Assembly (NCBI GenBank): GCA_964019055.1
Contig: OZ025219.1
Coordinates: 4,979,868 to 5,043,867 of the forward strand
Direction of reading: 5' to 3'
DNA from: Anthopleura xanthogrammica
Taxonomy: Eukaryota > Cnidaria > Anthozoa > Actiniaria > Actiniidae
DNA: 64,000 nucleotides
Shown: positions 1 to 12,800 of the stretch, piece after piece
Layout: every line of letters starts with the position of its first letter
How positions within the stretch are numbered: the first letter of the stretch is position 1
The notes under the pieces: model-generated
The model's database searches: none
Told to the model about the DNA's origin: nothing
The model's input: the letters and a program-made list of their open reading frames with translations, nothing else
Translations under genes and position numbers: made by a program

Positions 1-317
1 CAGACTCGTTTCTCCATCTGCTCGGCTATTTACTAGTTAAATAACTGTTTCGCGATTCGGTAAATAAAATATGTTTTTCGTTTATTTTTCTCATGATCAT
101 ATAACCAGGCACAGCTTTAATGAAGTGTGCAAAAAGATTGCTTTCAAAGAATCCTTTAGGATTTTGGCCGGTTTGAGAAAGGTCTTGACTTGAAAGATGA
201 ACGTAAAAAGCAAGTTGTTTTTTGACAACCATCGACAAAGAGCTGCTACCGGTTTTAGAAATAAATGTTTTGTTACATTCCAAGTAATAAATAAATATAC
301 GTGTTTGAATTATATTA

Positions 318-519
318 TAGCGCGAATCGAAAAACCGTGGACACCGGAAATCGTGTATCGTTCGTTGAGCAATCTGAAGCAATTTTCTAACTGCAAGAAG
401 TTCGACTGATTTGTAGTCAGATAAACTTCTTGAACTTAGAAAGTCGTTTCAGATTGTTCAACGAAAAATAAAGGATTTCTGAAATATTTCTCCTGCCCAC
501 GGTTTTTCGATTCGCACTG
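318..519. mobile_element. Near-palindromic MITE (TA-flanked)
   Basis: The two ends are long inverted repeats. The left arm reads GCGCGAATCGAAAAACCGTG and the right arm gives GTGCGAATCGAAAAACCGTG when reversed. Similarity continues inward for most of the element, through the shared stretch AACAATCTGAA/GCAATCTGAA. TA dinucleotides sit at both edges (316-317 and 520-521), as expected for a Tc1/mariner-type target duplication. There is no coding capacity. The family assignment is inferred only from the TA and the inverted repeats. Confidence 0.6.
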
Positions 520-540
520 TAATTACTCATTGATCACATT

Positions 541-1161
541 GCAATTACTATCAATATCATAATTACAGTGGATTATCTATGTACTGCCTTTAAACGGAAA
601 TGCAATAGATACACTCATGAAAAATTAACTGAAATTCACAATTTTCTCACTCTTTTTCTTCTCCTTGTGTGCGTGTGTATTTTTATTATCAGTAGCCGAT
701 GTCCTCTTAGAGTTTCCATTCATTATGTCTCAGGGAGCAGGTGAATTTAAGGAAATTCAAGGAGGGATTTGCGGTGGATGATTGGTGGTCTAAAATGCTG
801 GATAACAATTTGTAAGAAGCTGTGCGAACTGTCGAGTGCAATGATACATTGTATTTTGGCCGGGAGTTTTGAGACTCGCTCTGCTCACTTCATGTAAACA
901 AGCGAACGGTTGTGAATCCAAAATTCTTGATAACTCAGAATAGAGGACCAAAGAAAAGAACTTTTTCGTTTTCAAGGTTAGTATACTTATGTTTTCTTCA
1001 ATTTCTATAGGTTAGATAAGAAGAGAAATAAGATTTCAAGTGAATTTATTTCGAGAGGTCTTTAGTCGAGTCACGCAATTGATAATCAGAGATTTTCACA
1101 TATTTAATGAGCCAAAATAAAGTCCTTCTTAAAGAGAGCACAATTATTTCCAGGGGAGAGT
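541..1161. other. Gene-free stretch
   Basis: AT-rich sequence. Nothing coding or structured could be supported. The only long frame (790-975, minus) has no recognisable domain. Confidence 0.4.
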
Positions 1162-1163
1162 TA

Positions 1164-1556
1164 CTGCCATGCAAATTTCGTGATTGATTTTCCTTTTCCC
1201 GACTTTTTTTTTGACTTTTTTCTCGACTTTTTTTAGTTTTTTTTCTCGACTTTTTTCTCGACTTTTTTCCCGACTTTTTTCTCGACTTTTTTCTCGACTT
1301 TTTTCTCGACTTTTTTCTCGACTTTTTTTCGTTTTTTTTCTCGACTTTTTTCTCGACTTTTTTCTCGACTTTTTTCTCGACTTTTTTTCGTTTTTTTTCT
1401 CGACTTTTTTCCCGACTTTTTTCTTGACTTTTTTCTCGAGAAAAAGTCGAGAAAAAAGAAGTGGGAAAGTGGAGAAAAAAGTCGAGAAAAAAGTTGAGAA
1501 AAAAGTCGAGAAAAAAGCCGGGAAAAGGAAAATCAATCACGAAATTTGCATGGCAC
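1164..1556. mobile_element. Fold-back element with 11-12 bp repeat arms
   Basis: The outer ends are inverted repeats (TGCCATGCAAATTTCGTGAT at 1165 and its complement ending at 1555). TA is present outside each end (1162-1163, 1557-1558). Inside, the left arm is an array of the unit CTCGACTTTTTT and close variants (about 1200-1437). The right arm is the complementary GTCGAGAAAAAA array (about 1438-1518). The whole element could fold into one long hairpin. Reading frames of up to 160 residues here are low-complexity (K/E or F/S/L) and are not genes. Confidence 0.65.
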
Positions 1557-1561
1557 TAATC

Positions 1562-2635
1562 GGGCTCCGTACTATCTCGATCTATTTCGCTGGTCCATCA
1601 GATTGGTGGGTGGGTGTGACGTCATCTTTCAAAAGACTGAATGCTTTTTTCTCGATAAATTTTGGCTAAAAATTAATTTTTTTAGACAATTTTACTAAAA
1701 ATTAATGCTTCTGATCGAAAATATGTGGATTCAACAACAAGACTTCAGTAATAAAACCCCAAGATCGACTCGTCGTGATCCGATAAAACTGGTGTCAAAA
1801 CTTGAATACTTCAAAAAGTGATACAAATAATAAACGATGTCGGAGAGGACGATTTCGACACCTTTTTTATCAGCATGGAAAAAAAAACAGTTTACAAAAA
1901 ACAATATACGATTATTTCATGAAGAAAAGCGTTTACCTGAAGCGATGGATGAGTGGTTGATTTCTGTGTTGATTTTTCGGAAACGTTTTCAGAAAATCAT
2001 GTCAATATTGTGAATTGCTCTGCCCTAAATTAACATTTGTTGATATTCTGCTTGAATAAAGCTGATTTGACAATCTTCTTTGGTCTGTTTCTAAAGTACT
2101 TGCAAAATAAATAAGCTTACTTAAGGATTTGACAGTCCATTATAAATTAGAGAATCGGCAGTTTTTCACAGGTCGTTTTCATCCAGGCGAGAAAAAGTAA
2201 GAGAAAACTATGAAAATTGGTAAATATTAGTTTTCCAAAACACTTTCTTACTGACCTTGGAGTTTTTTTCGTGTCTTTCTCGAAAGTAGAAGCCAAAACA
2301 GAGAAAAAGAGAGAAGTGCTTGGTCTTTGGTTATTTCAAGCTTATTTGAAGTTTGAATGTCAGTTTTCTAGATTACGACGAGTTGAACTTGGACTTGCAT
2401 AATGCAGTCTGGTTGTTGAATCCATATATTTTTGAGAAGCTTCACTTTTTAACCGAAATTGTCATAAAAAAACAAGAATTTTAAGCCAGAATTCATTGAA
2501 TAAATTCGATGAAGAAAGCATTCAACAGCTTACAATATGACGTCACACCCACCAACCAATCAGCGCGCCGGTTATTTTTAGCCAAGCTATTATAGCAATC
2601 TGATGGACCAGCGATTTATTGAGAGATGGACCCCC
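1562..2635. mobile_element. Non-autonomous DNA transposon with ~90-bp TIRs
   Basis: The left end contains CGCTGGTCCATCAGATTG followed by GGTGGGTGTGACGTCAT. The right end (about 2500-2635) carries the same motifs in reverse complement. The right arm has about 37 extra bases between the two motifs, so the TIRs differ by an indel. There is no transposase frame inside. The outermost bases (GGGCTCC and GGGGTCC) are only roughly matched and no clear target duplication was found. Confidence 0.55.
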
Positions 2636-3124
2636 TAGTAATTATCTCCTGTTATTTCCCAAAAATAAAAATTACATTTTTCAAAAGAGATTTCCACTAG
2701 TTGTCGTCCAAAATATCATAAGATTTTATAGAAAGATGGCACATGGAGAAACCCACAATTTTTGAGATGCACATTTGTAACAAAGTGCTCTTCGCTTAAT
2801 TTTCATTGTGCTAAAATTTTCCAAGTCGGTCGATTTTTATAAAATGTACGACGTCAAAAATTATTTTGGCGCCGCGTCATAGAAAGAAAAGATTACTCTC
2901 ATACGACTCAACATTTCAATCTCCTCAAGTACAGAAATTAGTTCATTTGTCTGGATGTCAGGGTACGTTCCAGAGGAAAGAACAGTACTTGAGTTGGAAA
3001 GACAGTCTCAGTGAAGCGCAGAAATTGGCACATTATCTTCAAATTTTATAGATACTCTCAAACCAACCTTTGGGATGATCAAAGTCAGGGCACGGCTAAC
3101 TGATTCACAGATTGAATTGAAATG
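2636..3124. other. Gene-free stretch
   Basis: Short frames only, no recognised homology. No repeat structure seen. Confidence 0.35.
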
Positions 3125-3300
3125 TAGAGTGTTAGTTTTGCGGAAGGAGGGAAACTAGAGAATCCACTGAGAGAAACTCCCTCGAATCAAGGGAGAGACC
3201 TAACTTACAAACTCCACTTGAATGTGATCTACCGAGTAGTTCAGGAATCGAACCCGAGACCCCATGGAGAGGTGAGAGTCGAGTGCATTATTCTGCTACT
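3125..3300 (-). mobile_element. tRNA-derived SINE copy (minus)
   Basis: Read on the minus strand, a pol III B box is visible as GGGTTCGATTCC (near 3247-3258). It is followed by a body that ends in a tract resembling TTTCTCTCAGTGGATTCTC and TTTCCCTCC. The same tail (TTTTTCTCTGGGTTCTCC, then TTTTCCTCC) follows the tRNA-like head of the copy at 44295-44585, so both belong to one SINE family. Boundaries are approximate. Confidence 0.6.
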
Positions 3301-3885
3301 GCAGAAAGCAAGATGGATCAATTCTTATTCAACGAAGATAGAGTTAGCGATTACTTTGATGAAGTCACTCACTTCGTTGAGAAGCAAGACACTGAATTCT
3401 AACAAACTTAAAGTTGCGCCAAGCGGGGAGGGGGATCCTGGGGAGGGAGGTGACCAGACACCAACAAATCAGAAAAAATTGTTAGTATTTAAGAACATCC
3501 GGATAAATTTCACTTTGTGTACTTGAAGTTGTCGAATTTATTTTTTGTCAATTTGAGACGCAATTTTTTCAACATTTTCTCGTCTTTTATGGGTTTCCTG
3601 TGGTATTGACGCGCGCGTATTTTCAGTGAATATTTCAGTGGATATTTAAACAAAAAAATCTTACATATCAATACCAATCGGTTCTAGATATTAATCCTCT
3701 ATGTAAACAAGTAGGTTTATCGGCGAATATTAATATATCTTTTCAGGCAGATCGTGATTCACTGAATAAATAAATAAACGAATAACAAAATGAGTGGAGG
3801 AGTGAGTAAAAGAATTCGAATGAGGGAACGAGAAAATATGTAAGATGAGGATCAAATGTCTGACTAACTGGATTAATGGACTTGC
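3301..3885. other. Gene-free stretch
   Basis: No coding exon or repeat could be supported. The 102-residue frame at 3218-3526 starts inside the SINE and has no recognisable domain. Confidence 0.35.
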
Positions 3886-4008
3886 ACGAACGAACGAACG
3901 AACGAACGAACGGACGGACGGACGGACGGACGGACGGACGGACGGACGGACGGACGGACGGATGGATGGATGGATGGATGGATGGATGGATGAATGGATG
4001 AATGGATG
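3886..4008. repeat. Compound tetranucleotide microsatellite
   Basis: Three ordered blocks: (ACGA)n, then (ACGG)n, then (ATGG)n. Each block differs from the previous by one base of the unit. The last part is interrupted by ATGA units. Reading frames on both strands here are repeat artefacts. Confidence 0.9.
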
Positions 4009-4009
4009 T

Positions 4010-6225
4010 ATATTTGTAAAAAGAATTTGCATAAAGAAAGGAGTCAATTAAGGATTCATGAGAGTATGACTGAAAGTAAGAATAACAAAATGAATAAAAA
4101 CAGCGAAAATATCAATAAACACGAATTCAGCGGCACATCAAAGGGTCGCATTGAAAAATTATTATTCATTGAACCGTAAAGAAAACATGTCAAGATTTTC
4201 AATCAATATGTTGGAAACTGTCATCGAATTCACTGAAGTCGATTATCACTGCCTGGTCGACATATTTTAGAACTATTTCTAAGAATATCTAGACAGTTTC
4301 CGTCTTCCTTTTAACATTGGCATTACAATACAGGCACCAATGTGCTATAACAAGAGAGCATACAACCTACAGCCTGGTCAGTATATTATAACGGTCTCCA
4401 GAGAGTAATGATTAGTAATGATTGGATTTTAATGATCTGATTTAATATTGACATTTTATCTACCAGAACTCGTTTTATGCCCAGCTGTACACAGTTCATT
4501 TCAGTTCGACAAGGCAGTTTTATGTCGTTGCTGTCAAACGTCTGACTACATGTCACCAAGAGAGCATAAATAAGAGATGGAAACTTCTTAATACCGCGCG
4601 CCATTTGAATTCCCGGTTGGGCTATTTTTAGCATCCAAAGTCGTTTGGTTTTTAATTTTTTTGATGGCGTGGACGTGTGCGCGCGCGCTCAAAAACAACA
4701 TACTTTTCGTAGATTTTTCTCACTTTTTTCGAGAAAATATCAGGGTTGGCTATGTTCCGTTCTCTAATAAAACACGACTAAGGCTGTTAAACACTTAAAA
4801 AGACGCGAAATTTATGTTTTCCCCCAAAAATCTTTACATGCTTTCGCTACTTCCAGGTTTGAATGAAGCACACAATTTTTGACGCGCAGGAGTAGGGTAT
4901 GGCGAAAATTGTTTGTACGCGGATGCTAAATTCACACGGCGCACTCAGTATTAAGAAGACTCCTTCTCTTATTTATGATCTCTTGATGCCTCGTAATCAG
5001 TACTTTTCAGGGTGCTCTCCTTAGCGCACAAAAAAGGCTTTTTTAATAGATAGACCTATTAAGGTCGCGATATTGATAGGCAACGAAATAGTAAACGATT
5101 CTCACTGGTCCAACTGTGCTCATAGATGAGTTATGGGAGCAGACCTGGCGGAGCTCTCCAAAGAACCACAGCAGCGCAAGGAAGGGGAAGGGTGGGAAAA
5201 AGGGAAACAAAGAGAGCAACCGCAGGTCTAGGGGGAGCACAGAGACACGACCACTAAAATACTATATAAGTGCACTGGATACCGTAAGACCATTGCAGGT
5301 TGAAAGAGAAGTGATTATTTTTGCTAATAGATTCTCATATATTCGCAGCAGTGGGAGTAGTGAGAATACTATCGTGGCCAGTATAGTGTAGCGCACGTGC
5401 ATAGAACTACTGAAAACTAGAGAACGAAAAACTGATGACATGCATGAAACCTTGCCATGAGTAAAAGCTAAGTCAAATATCTCATGACAAACAAACAAAA
5501 CTGACCGTACAAAATTTAAACTAGGCCAGAATACATAAGTAAGCATGAATGAAACGAAAGGTAAAGTAGGAGCTAAGACAAATTTTACGAAAATATTCAA
5601 ACTACCCACGAAGCCACTCGTATGGGCTACACGTTAAAATAGTACATACAAATGCTACAAAACAAAATAATTCCAGAAGTCCGCGAATCTTCTTGAAGTA
5701 AAAGCTTCAACAGAGTTTAAAGTTAACGAACACGTGTACTGAAACAAGAGACGAAGCATGCATGTGTAAAACATCGCATGGGCAGTGAACGAAACTGACC
5801 AAGAGCCTTACATAGAAATCTACATTAATGGTAACACAAACCTAACCAATTCGCCGAAACTACTTAAGCAGTGTCCAAAGGGAATTTCCCGAATTGAAGC
5901 CCGTTGTATAACTTTTGGTAGAGGAGCAGAGGAGACACGTCAGACGTCTATACAGGTTGAAAGAGAACTGATTATATATGCTAATAGATTCTCATATATT
6001 ATATATTATAGAATAAGGGTTGATAGTTAGCCATGTATGTGCCTATTACTTTATCCAGGTGGTTGTCATGCATGAAATTATTATAATTTTCACTTCCGAA
6101 ATGAAGGGAAAAACCCTTTATCGTGGAGCTAAAAAGGTAAAAGACAAAGCGTCCTTATCTTACGTAGGTAGCTCGTAATAGATTAGTAATTTACTAATGA
6201 GCTTTAGGCCAACAGTGCGCTCATT
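4010..6225. other. Gene-free stretch with a diverged direct repeat
   Basis: No exon was recognised. About 55 bp at 5291-5345 (AGGTTGAAAGAGAAGTGATT onward to GATTCTCATATATT) recur with a few changes at 5949-6003, in the same orientation and about 655 bp away. This suggests a dispersed or tandemly duplicated repeat. Confidence 0.4.
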
Positions 6226-6229
6226 TTAC

Positions 6230-6396
6230 CCCCTCTCGCCGTCAACAGTGCTCCGTTTGACGGGCCGATTTAAGGCTAAATAAAGCTACACAGAAAGAAA
6301 AGAAGTCGAAACAAGGATGCGAGGTCACTGGGAATCAAACTCGGACCTCTCGCACTCGCACCGAAGGCTGCGCACTAACTAACTGTGCTATATAAT
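6230..6396 (-). mobile_element. tRNA-derived SINE (minus)
   Basis: On the minus strand the head reads TAGCACAGTTAGTTAGTGCG (A-box-like), then CGAGAGGTCCGAGTTTGATT with CCC after it (B-box-like). This is the order and spacing of a tRNA promoter. The anticodon and acceptor arms do not pair well enough for a functional tRNA. The rest is a non-tRNA body running to about 6230. Its head differs from the 44295-44585 copy, so it may be a second family. Confidence 0.55.
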
Positions 6397-6399
6397 TTA

Positions 6400-9300
6400 T
6401 CCCTGCTCCTAAGGGAATGCGTTTTCCTTCCTGGAATTCAGACATAGACAAATGTCTGCAAGCAGGTAACATATGTTGTGTATATAAATGCAGTTCTCGT
6501 TTGGCTTAGAAATAACCATGATTGTGAAAGACAGAATACACAGGATGTTTCTATTCATTGGCGTGGCAGGCTTTGAGGGAATTACTGATTCTAATTTCCG
6601 CCATTGCAGTTCAATATTGCCTGCTCATTCATTATTGCTCTATTAGTTCATTTCCTTATACACGTTTTAAGACATATATGTTAATGGTTCAGTAAACATC
6701 TTTGTAAAAAGCACACATACATCTATATACATATTTCGTATTACAATTTCTGTAAATTGTTGTCCATATATCAAGCAATATATGCAAAATCCAGGGCAAA
6801 ATCATAAACACCGTAAGTTACCAGTTGCCTGTGTTGATCTCTTTCTCATGGACCGACGAGATCCAAAAAAGTACGAAACATAAGGTAAACAAAGTTAGCC
6901 CATTTGTTAATGGAATACCAATATTACAGGTTCTAAGAATCACTGTCGCTTTACCTTGTAGGGTAGTTTTCCCTGCCTTTTTAGTTGTCTTAGTTATCAC
7001 TGTTATTCTTGAAAGATTTGGATAGATTGCTTCGAAATAACTCTCTTTGCACTATCTCTAAACGTGTTGAAATTACTTGAGCCCAAGTGACTCTTCAATC
7101 AACTCAAGCGCTCTTTAAAATCACGTGATGTCTAATATCCAATCACGTTTACATTACGTCATATAATCCTGAAGCGAAAATAAAAGGTTTAAAACCGCGT
7201 GATGTCTAACACCCAATCACGCCTAGCATTACGTCATATGATCCTGAAGCGAAATTCAGTAATAGGCTCGGGCGATGAAAGGAGTGTCAAGAACACGTAC
7301 GATGCTTATGTAATCATCGGCTGTATTTACCATGCTACTTTAAAATGGCCTTTGAAGAAAAACATCAATCAACAAAATTATCTAATATCAATTAGTACTT
7401 GCCTTTTGACAGTCCTTTTATTACTTGTTACCTGTAAGTCCCTTTAAAGGTTACTTAGCTGCAAAATATTTCCTTTTAAAATTCAAAACATGTAGAAAGA
7501 AATCCAATTCAAATGTACATGTCTTGTTTTTCTGCGTCTAATTTTAAAGGCGCAAATTTGTCATACATGTACAGAATGGAAAAAATATTGTTTTCATAAG
7601 ATCTCATGAGATCTCAGTTTTTGTTATATTCACATTTTCATATATGTTTTCTGGGTTATTTCATTGAACAGTCTTAGTTAACCGTGTCGTTGTAAATGGT
7701 TTTTGCATAAGATTGCTCCTGTCTTAAAAACGAGGAAAAGCACATTTGAAAACCTACGTTGATATTTGCGCATTATAAATTAATAAAGTGTAAATTAATT
7801 ATTACGTCAAAAACAAGTTAAACTATAATCAGGCTTACCTATTATCTATGATTCAGTTACGTTTGTGGTGCACACGAGAAAAAAAAATGGATTTGTTTCA
7901 AAGGAATGAGGCTCACAGTAGCTCGGTCTATTTTCTAACAAAGTTCATCTTCGTGGATAGTCCTCAGGCATACTTTGCTTTTATTATATTACGACTAGCT
8001 TTATTTTCTATTCTAAATCATATTGGTCAATAGCAAAAATAGCAAAAATAAGCTGCTCACTCGAAAATCGTTGCAATTGTAGTCAAACTGTCGATTATTT
8101 GCACTTGACTTATATTGGTGCTGTCTGTGTATACTAAAAAAAGACGCCGAGAGAACTTGTTTAAACATAAAACATGTTTAGAAAAAAATGTTATGTCTGT
8201 AATCCCATTTTGTTCTTCTAACTCTTTAATCTACTTGTACAAAACAGTTTCATTACGTAAGTCTAATGTAGATGTTATCGTTGAATTATTGTAGATATTG
8301 GCAATTACTTTTAAAACTATGTGTTACTAGTTCCCTTAGCTGATTGTTTCGCTTCAGAGCAGAAAACTCTTTATCTGATTATTTCTTTATATCTATTTGT
8401 TTGTCTTGATGGATATCGTTTCCCAAATTTATTTAACATGGAGGAAGAAATCGTTTGAATTTGAAATGACGAAATCTAGGGCCTGAAAAACTCTTTGAGC
8501 GTGGGCAAGATTCTGGCCGAATCGCGCGGGATTGTGCAGGCTCGTAAAATCAGTATAGCGGAATCGTCAAAAGAAGTCACATGTCGAATTGACATCAAAA
8601 CTTCAGTCAAGAACGTGATCAGTTAATAAGCTACAGATTGTATTTGCGTTGTTCTCCAACAACGTTTGTCTTTGAAGATGAAAGACAAATATTGGACCAC
8701 GAAAAACGAAGAATGAGGAAATAACTGATTAGGAATTTGACAGAAGCAGTGACATGTTTATGTTTAAAGCAAATATCACCCAGACCAATATAGACTTGGA
8801 GAAAATGAGAAAATGTCTCGCAGAAACTCTCTCTACGTTAATTTTCAGTGATTGAAGCTTCCTATGAAAGTTTGGGTGGGCCTAGCTTTTATAATAACAG
8901 CAAGTATAATCATCTGATTTAAAAAAATGCTTAGACGTCACTTGGTCACGTCTGAAGTCTCTCAGCTCGTGCATGGTGTTGCTCAGTCTTTTCTATTCTC
9001 GGTCTTCTCATATTTTTATCATTAGTTTTTTTTTATTTATTTATTTTTCAAATTTATAAGTTGACACTTTTTATCGCAGTTATTTTTAAATAATTAGGTG
9101 TTGCTCTGAGTTATTTTCAACATACTTGTTCTACTCTACTTTTGCTTTTTACTTTGGTTGCTTTTGATTTACTAATTATTTGTTGAGGCAACTGAAAGAA
9201 AGCTTTGGTTCGTGGACAGTATGGATCATCAGTCAGGTACTTGATAGATCGTGCCCTTTATATGGAACATTACTTTATTCTACTGACGAACTTAACCCCA

Positions 9301-12258
9301 CGCATTGGGCCATGGCCATGGTCAGGGAAATCTTAATTTTATGTTTAAAAAACAACTTAAAATCCATTTTTTCTATTACACACCTTATAAAGTCTGAATG
9401 TAGAACCTGGCCCTTTTGCTTCATTCCCAAAGAGCCTCTGGAAACTTCTAGTATTTTTTTTAAATTTCGCAATTTCTTAGTTGAAACGTTCATACAATAC
9501 AGTAACCTCTTTTCTAATAAGCATGTAATTATATCAAATACAAATTAATACTTTGTAGAAATATTTTTGTCTTTTTTTCTATGTTTTATCATTTTGAATA
9601 CGTCGACAACCAAGGAACCACACTTTTCTCCATGAAAATTGTACAAATGTCTTGTATATTCACTAGCCTCGCATCCAACACGTGCACGATGATTTTTAGG
9701 AGTGTTTTCATTTCCTGTCTGCGTCAACCTTATTCTCAGCTCTATCTTCCTGGCATGGTTCGTATTTCCTTTGTTTTCCTCCAACTACGTACTATATAGT
9801 TTTACTTCCTACTCCAACCTGATACTGACCTTCGAGGATATCGTAGGAGTATTTAAGTCAGGAAATGACGAGCAAAACGAGTCGTTAAGGAAATTGAGGT
9901 GTGGTCAGAACGATAGGAAATCCTCTTTTTTAAATGTATTACTTTATAAAAATATTTTGCATGAATCACAAAGTAAATAGACGTATTAGTTATTGCTGTG
10001 TGTCTCTTAGTGATCGATTCGCTAAAGTAATTGCTTTAAACTAACGGGTTTTTTTTCACAAAGGAAAAGTCCTTATTACAACGCAGATAGGCTCGTGGGG
10101 GGTGAAACGCCCCCACTTTACCTTGACAAGACAGGTCCATACTTATTTTAAACATTACTTGCGGCCTCTTTTGATTTTTGTATTGATTCATAGACAAACG
10201 GAACGGAAAACATTTTTTCTTTCTTGATGATAATTAGCAGTGTATTTTTCTATAGTAATAGATTCGTCTGATTGGATTTGAAGAACATTGGAGGAGGTGA
10301 TGTCTTACATTTAGAGAGGCGTAGTTCCGGGTTTTTTTTTTCAAATTTATTCTTCAGTTCACGTTTTACGAGCTTCTTTGAGAGCTTTTTGACAAGACAA
10401 AAGGTGTTCACTTATCGTGCACGAATCAAGGAAAAATTCTGCATATAGCTAATTCAATTACCGTTGTTGCTAAAAAAGCCTCAAGCCTAAAGCTTTGAGA
10501 GCAGAATCATAAGATTTATTTTACCGTGGTATTATTACGATAAGAAACTAGCTGTATGCTTAAAAATTCTACGACTTGGACATATATTCCTTAAATCTTA
10601 GATAGTGAAGTTTGTTGGTAAACAAAAGATAAAAGATGATGCTTTACGTTTTTTTCAGCGACAATGTTAATGTATTGAGTTTATAGCTATATACGAACAA
10701 CTGTTAACTCTATCGAAATCATAATTAGCTGAAATTTTTTTTCGACAGTATATGAGGAAGGGTGGTTTTGTACTGTATATTATCGATAAGGAAACGACTT
10801 TATGAATATTTCCTACATCTAACGCGCGCGTGCAGATAGAAAACAATTTTATAAAAATCGACGAAAGACGCCAACGTAATTTTTATTCTCGTTGGTACTG
10901 ATGAAGACTGATGAGTCAGTCAAATATTTTACAAAAAAACATCAAGTGAGAGATAAAACCATTGTAATTACATTGAAAGGACTTTTTAATTCAATCCCTT
11001 CAATGTTGTATTGGATTTTACTTTTTCTCGTTAATTTAACCCATAACCGTATACCATTACAGTTTAATTTCGTCTTTGCATCGGTTATTTGACATCGTTT
11101 GACTGGCCAATATATAAGCAGAAAGAGTAGTACTCTAATATGAACACCTACTCACTAACACTCCAAAATTGTTATAAAATTCTTAGCAAATATACTTAAG
11201 ATTGAATGATATTCTTAGAATATAATTCTACAGACAAGAAATATGAGCTTTTTTGAGCTAACTGTTACCATGGATCTCAATTTTTTTCAATAAGAATGTA
11301 TACAGATATCAATTGTGCGTTGGTCTATTTAAACAAATTTCAACCAGTACGGCTTTTGCACTGCAGCCTTTTAAAAATGTTTTCAAAATGTGTGAAGAAC
11401 AGAAGAAATAATTGAAAAAGTCGAGATTTTTTTATCTTTTTTAACCCCGAATTTGTTATTTGGTTTAGTATATTGTAAGACTTTTAAGGGTCAATGATAA
11501 GTTGTCATACCTTAAGTTCACTAGTTAGCCTCCACTAGTTTCTGCTGCTGGTTTTCTTGTCAGAGAATCCTCCACGTGCTTGCTCAAGTTCAGACAAGCT
11601 TTTTGTAAGCAGTATGACCGACATGCATGTCCTCCAAGCCGAGTTTTATCACTTATCTCTGAAAGGAAGGAAGGATTCTTCAAGATCCGTTCTTATATGT
11701 CGCATTATTATAATACCAATTAATTTGATTTGCTATTTGAAGTCTCGAGACGTTCTGTCTCACGTGTGACAACCATTGACGCCGTTTCGTTCAATTCCGC
11801 CAAAATCGTACTTTTATTATCTCTTGACGAATGAACGTAATTTTTAAGGCTCTAAAATTATCGTTTGCGATGAAAATATCTTCAAGTTATTTTATCGATG
11901 CTATTAAGCACCTTCCGGGTTTGATATCGTTTAGGTTCTATTCCGGTCTATGACACTTATTAAGGTGTTCTTTTTGAATCTAAAAAAAGCCTTTCAATGA
12001 TGTTTTATAGAATTTGCCTCTGGATATTTCTGTTACCAACTGACCGCCCCCTTGTGTGGAGATTTAGATAGAGACTAAGCGTAGTTTGACTGGACTCCTG
12101 ATAGCTTCTGTCACGCATCGACTTACGTGGGCAATGAACTCTATTTTGAAGAGAACTGATAATACACTAAAATGCGAAGGTGAACATCTTTCTTTTATTC
12201 GACCATCCGTGATTCAGTCAGCTGTCTGATTTGAACCCGTAATAACATAACAGGTTGG
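6400..12258. other. Long gene-poor stretch
   Basis: Almost 6 kb, strongly AT-rich, in which I could not support any exon. Frames of 60-120 residues occur (for example 9180-9548) but show no domain and no splice-consistent neighbours. A 74-bp tandem duplication lies at about 7116-7262 and is listed separately. Confidence 0.4.
7116..7262. repeat. Two-copy 74-bp tandem duplication
   Basis: The segment CGTGATGTCTAAYAYCCAAT...ATTACGTCATAT...GATCCTGAAGCG (shown only as short anchors) occurs at 7124 and again at 7198, with a few substitutions. Each copy contains CACGTGAT or CGCGTGAT and an ATTACGTCAT motif. These resemble E-box and CRE sites, but no function is shown. Confidence 0.7.
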
Positions 12259-12265
12259 CACAAAC

Positions 12266-12292
12266 GGGGGGAGGGGGTGGGGGGGGGGGGGA
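12266..12292. repeat. G-rich tract
   Basis: Runs of four to thirteen G separated by single A or T. It has the form of a possible G-quadruplex on the plus strand. Confidence 0.7.
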
Positions 12293-12394
12293 TATCGATC
12301 ACGAATCACGGACAATTTTTTCATAAATTCACGAATTACGAAATACGATTAATGAATAACGTTGATACAAAGATTTAGGGTGTAACTACCTTAT

Positions 12395-12800
12395 TATAGG
12401 AAATTAACGCTCCACGAAATTAAAGTATTGGAAATTAGCGCGACTTAAATTAACGCGAATTGAGGGCAAGAATACTTTCAAACGAAGAAAACTAACGCGA
12501 AAGAGAAGCCAAAATTTCCATATAAATAAAATTAACGCGATGGTGACAAAGATAACTCGTAGCTTGTATAGAAAACGAAAAGCTAATTTCGGACAAACAC
12601 TAAAATGTTGTTATCAAAAAGGGCCTAGCTGTAATGTTCAGTTTTAAATAAAATTCTTTTCAAAAGTATATTACACATAAAATTGCTAGAAATTCTTATC
12701 GTGAAAATTAACGTTCCACTTTATTAATGATATGGTAATTAACATTAAAAGAAATTAACATAACTTAAATTAACGCGAATTTTTGAAATTCAGAAATTCA
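12395..12800. repeat. Diverged direct repeats rich in AATTAACGCG
   Basis: The stretch around 12400-12475 and the stretch around 12704-12785 share GAAATTAACG, then CTTAAATTAACGCGAATT, in the same order. Further AATTAACGCG-like motifs lie between them. A related CG-containing style of sequence (TTTCGCGTTAATTAAG) occurs near 29945. It is probably a degenerate dispersed repeat. Confidence 0.45.

Noticed and set aside
6309..6396. Functional tRNA gene on the minus strand
   Set aside because: A and B boxes are recognisable, but the arms do not fold into a proper cloverleaf and a SINE body follows.
9180..9548. 122-residue plus frame as a gene
   Set aside because: No recognised domain, no splice partners, and composition like the surrounding AT-rich DNA.
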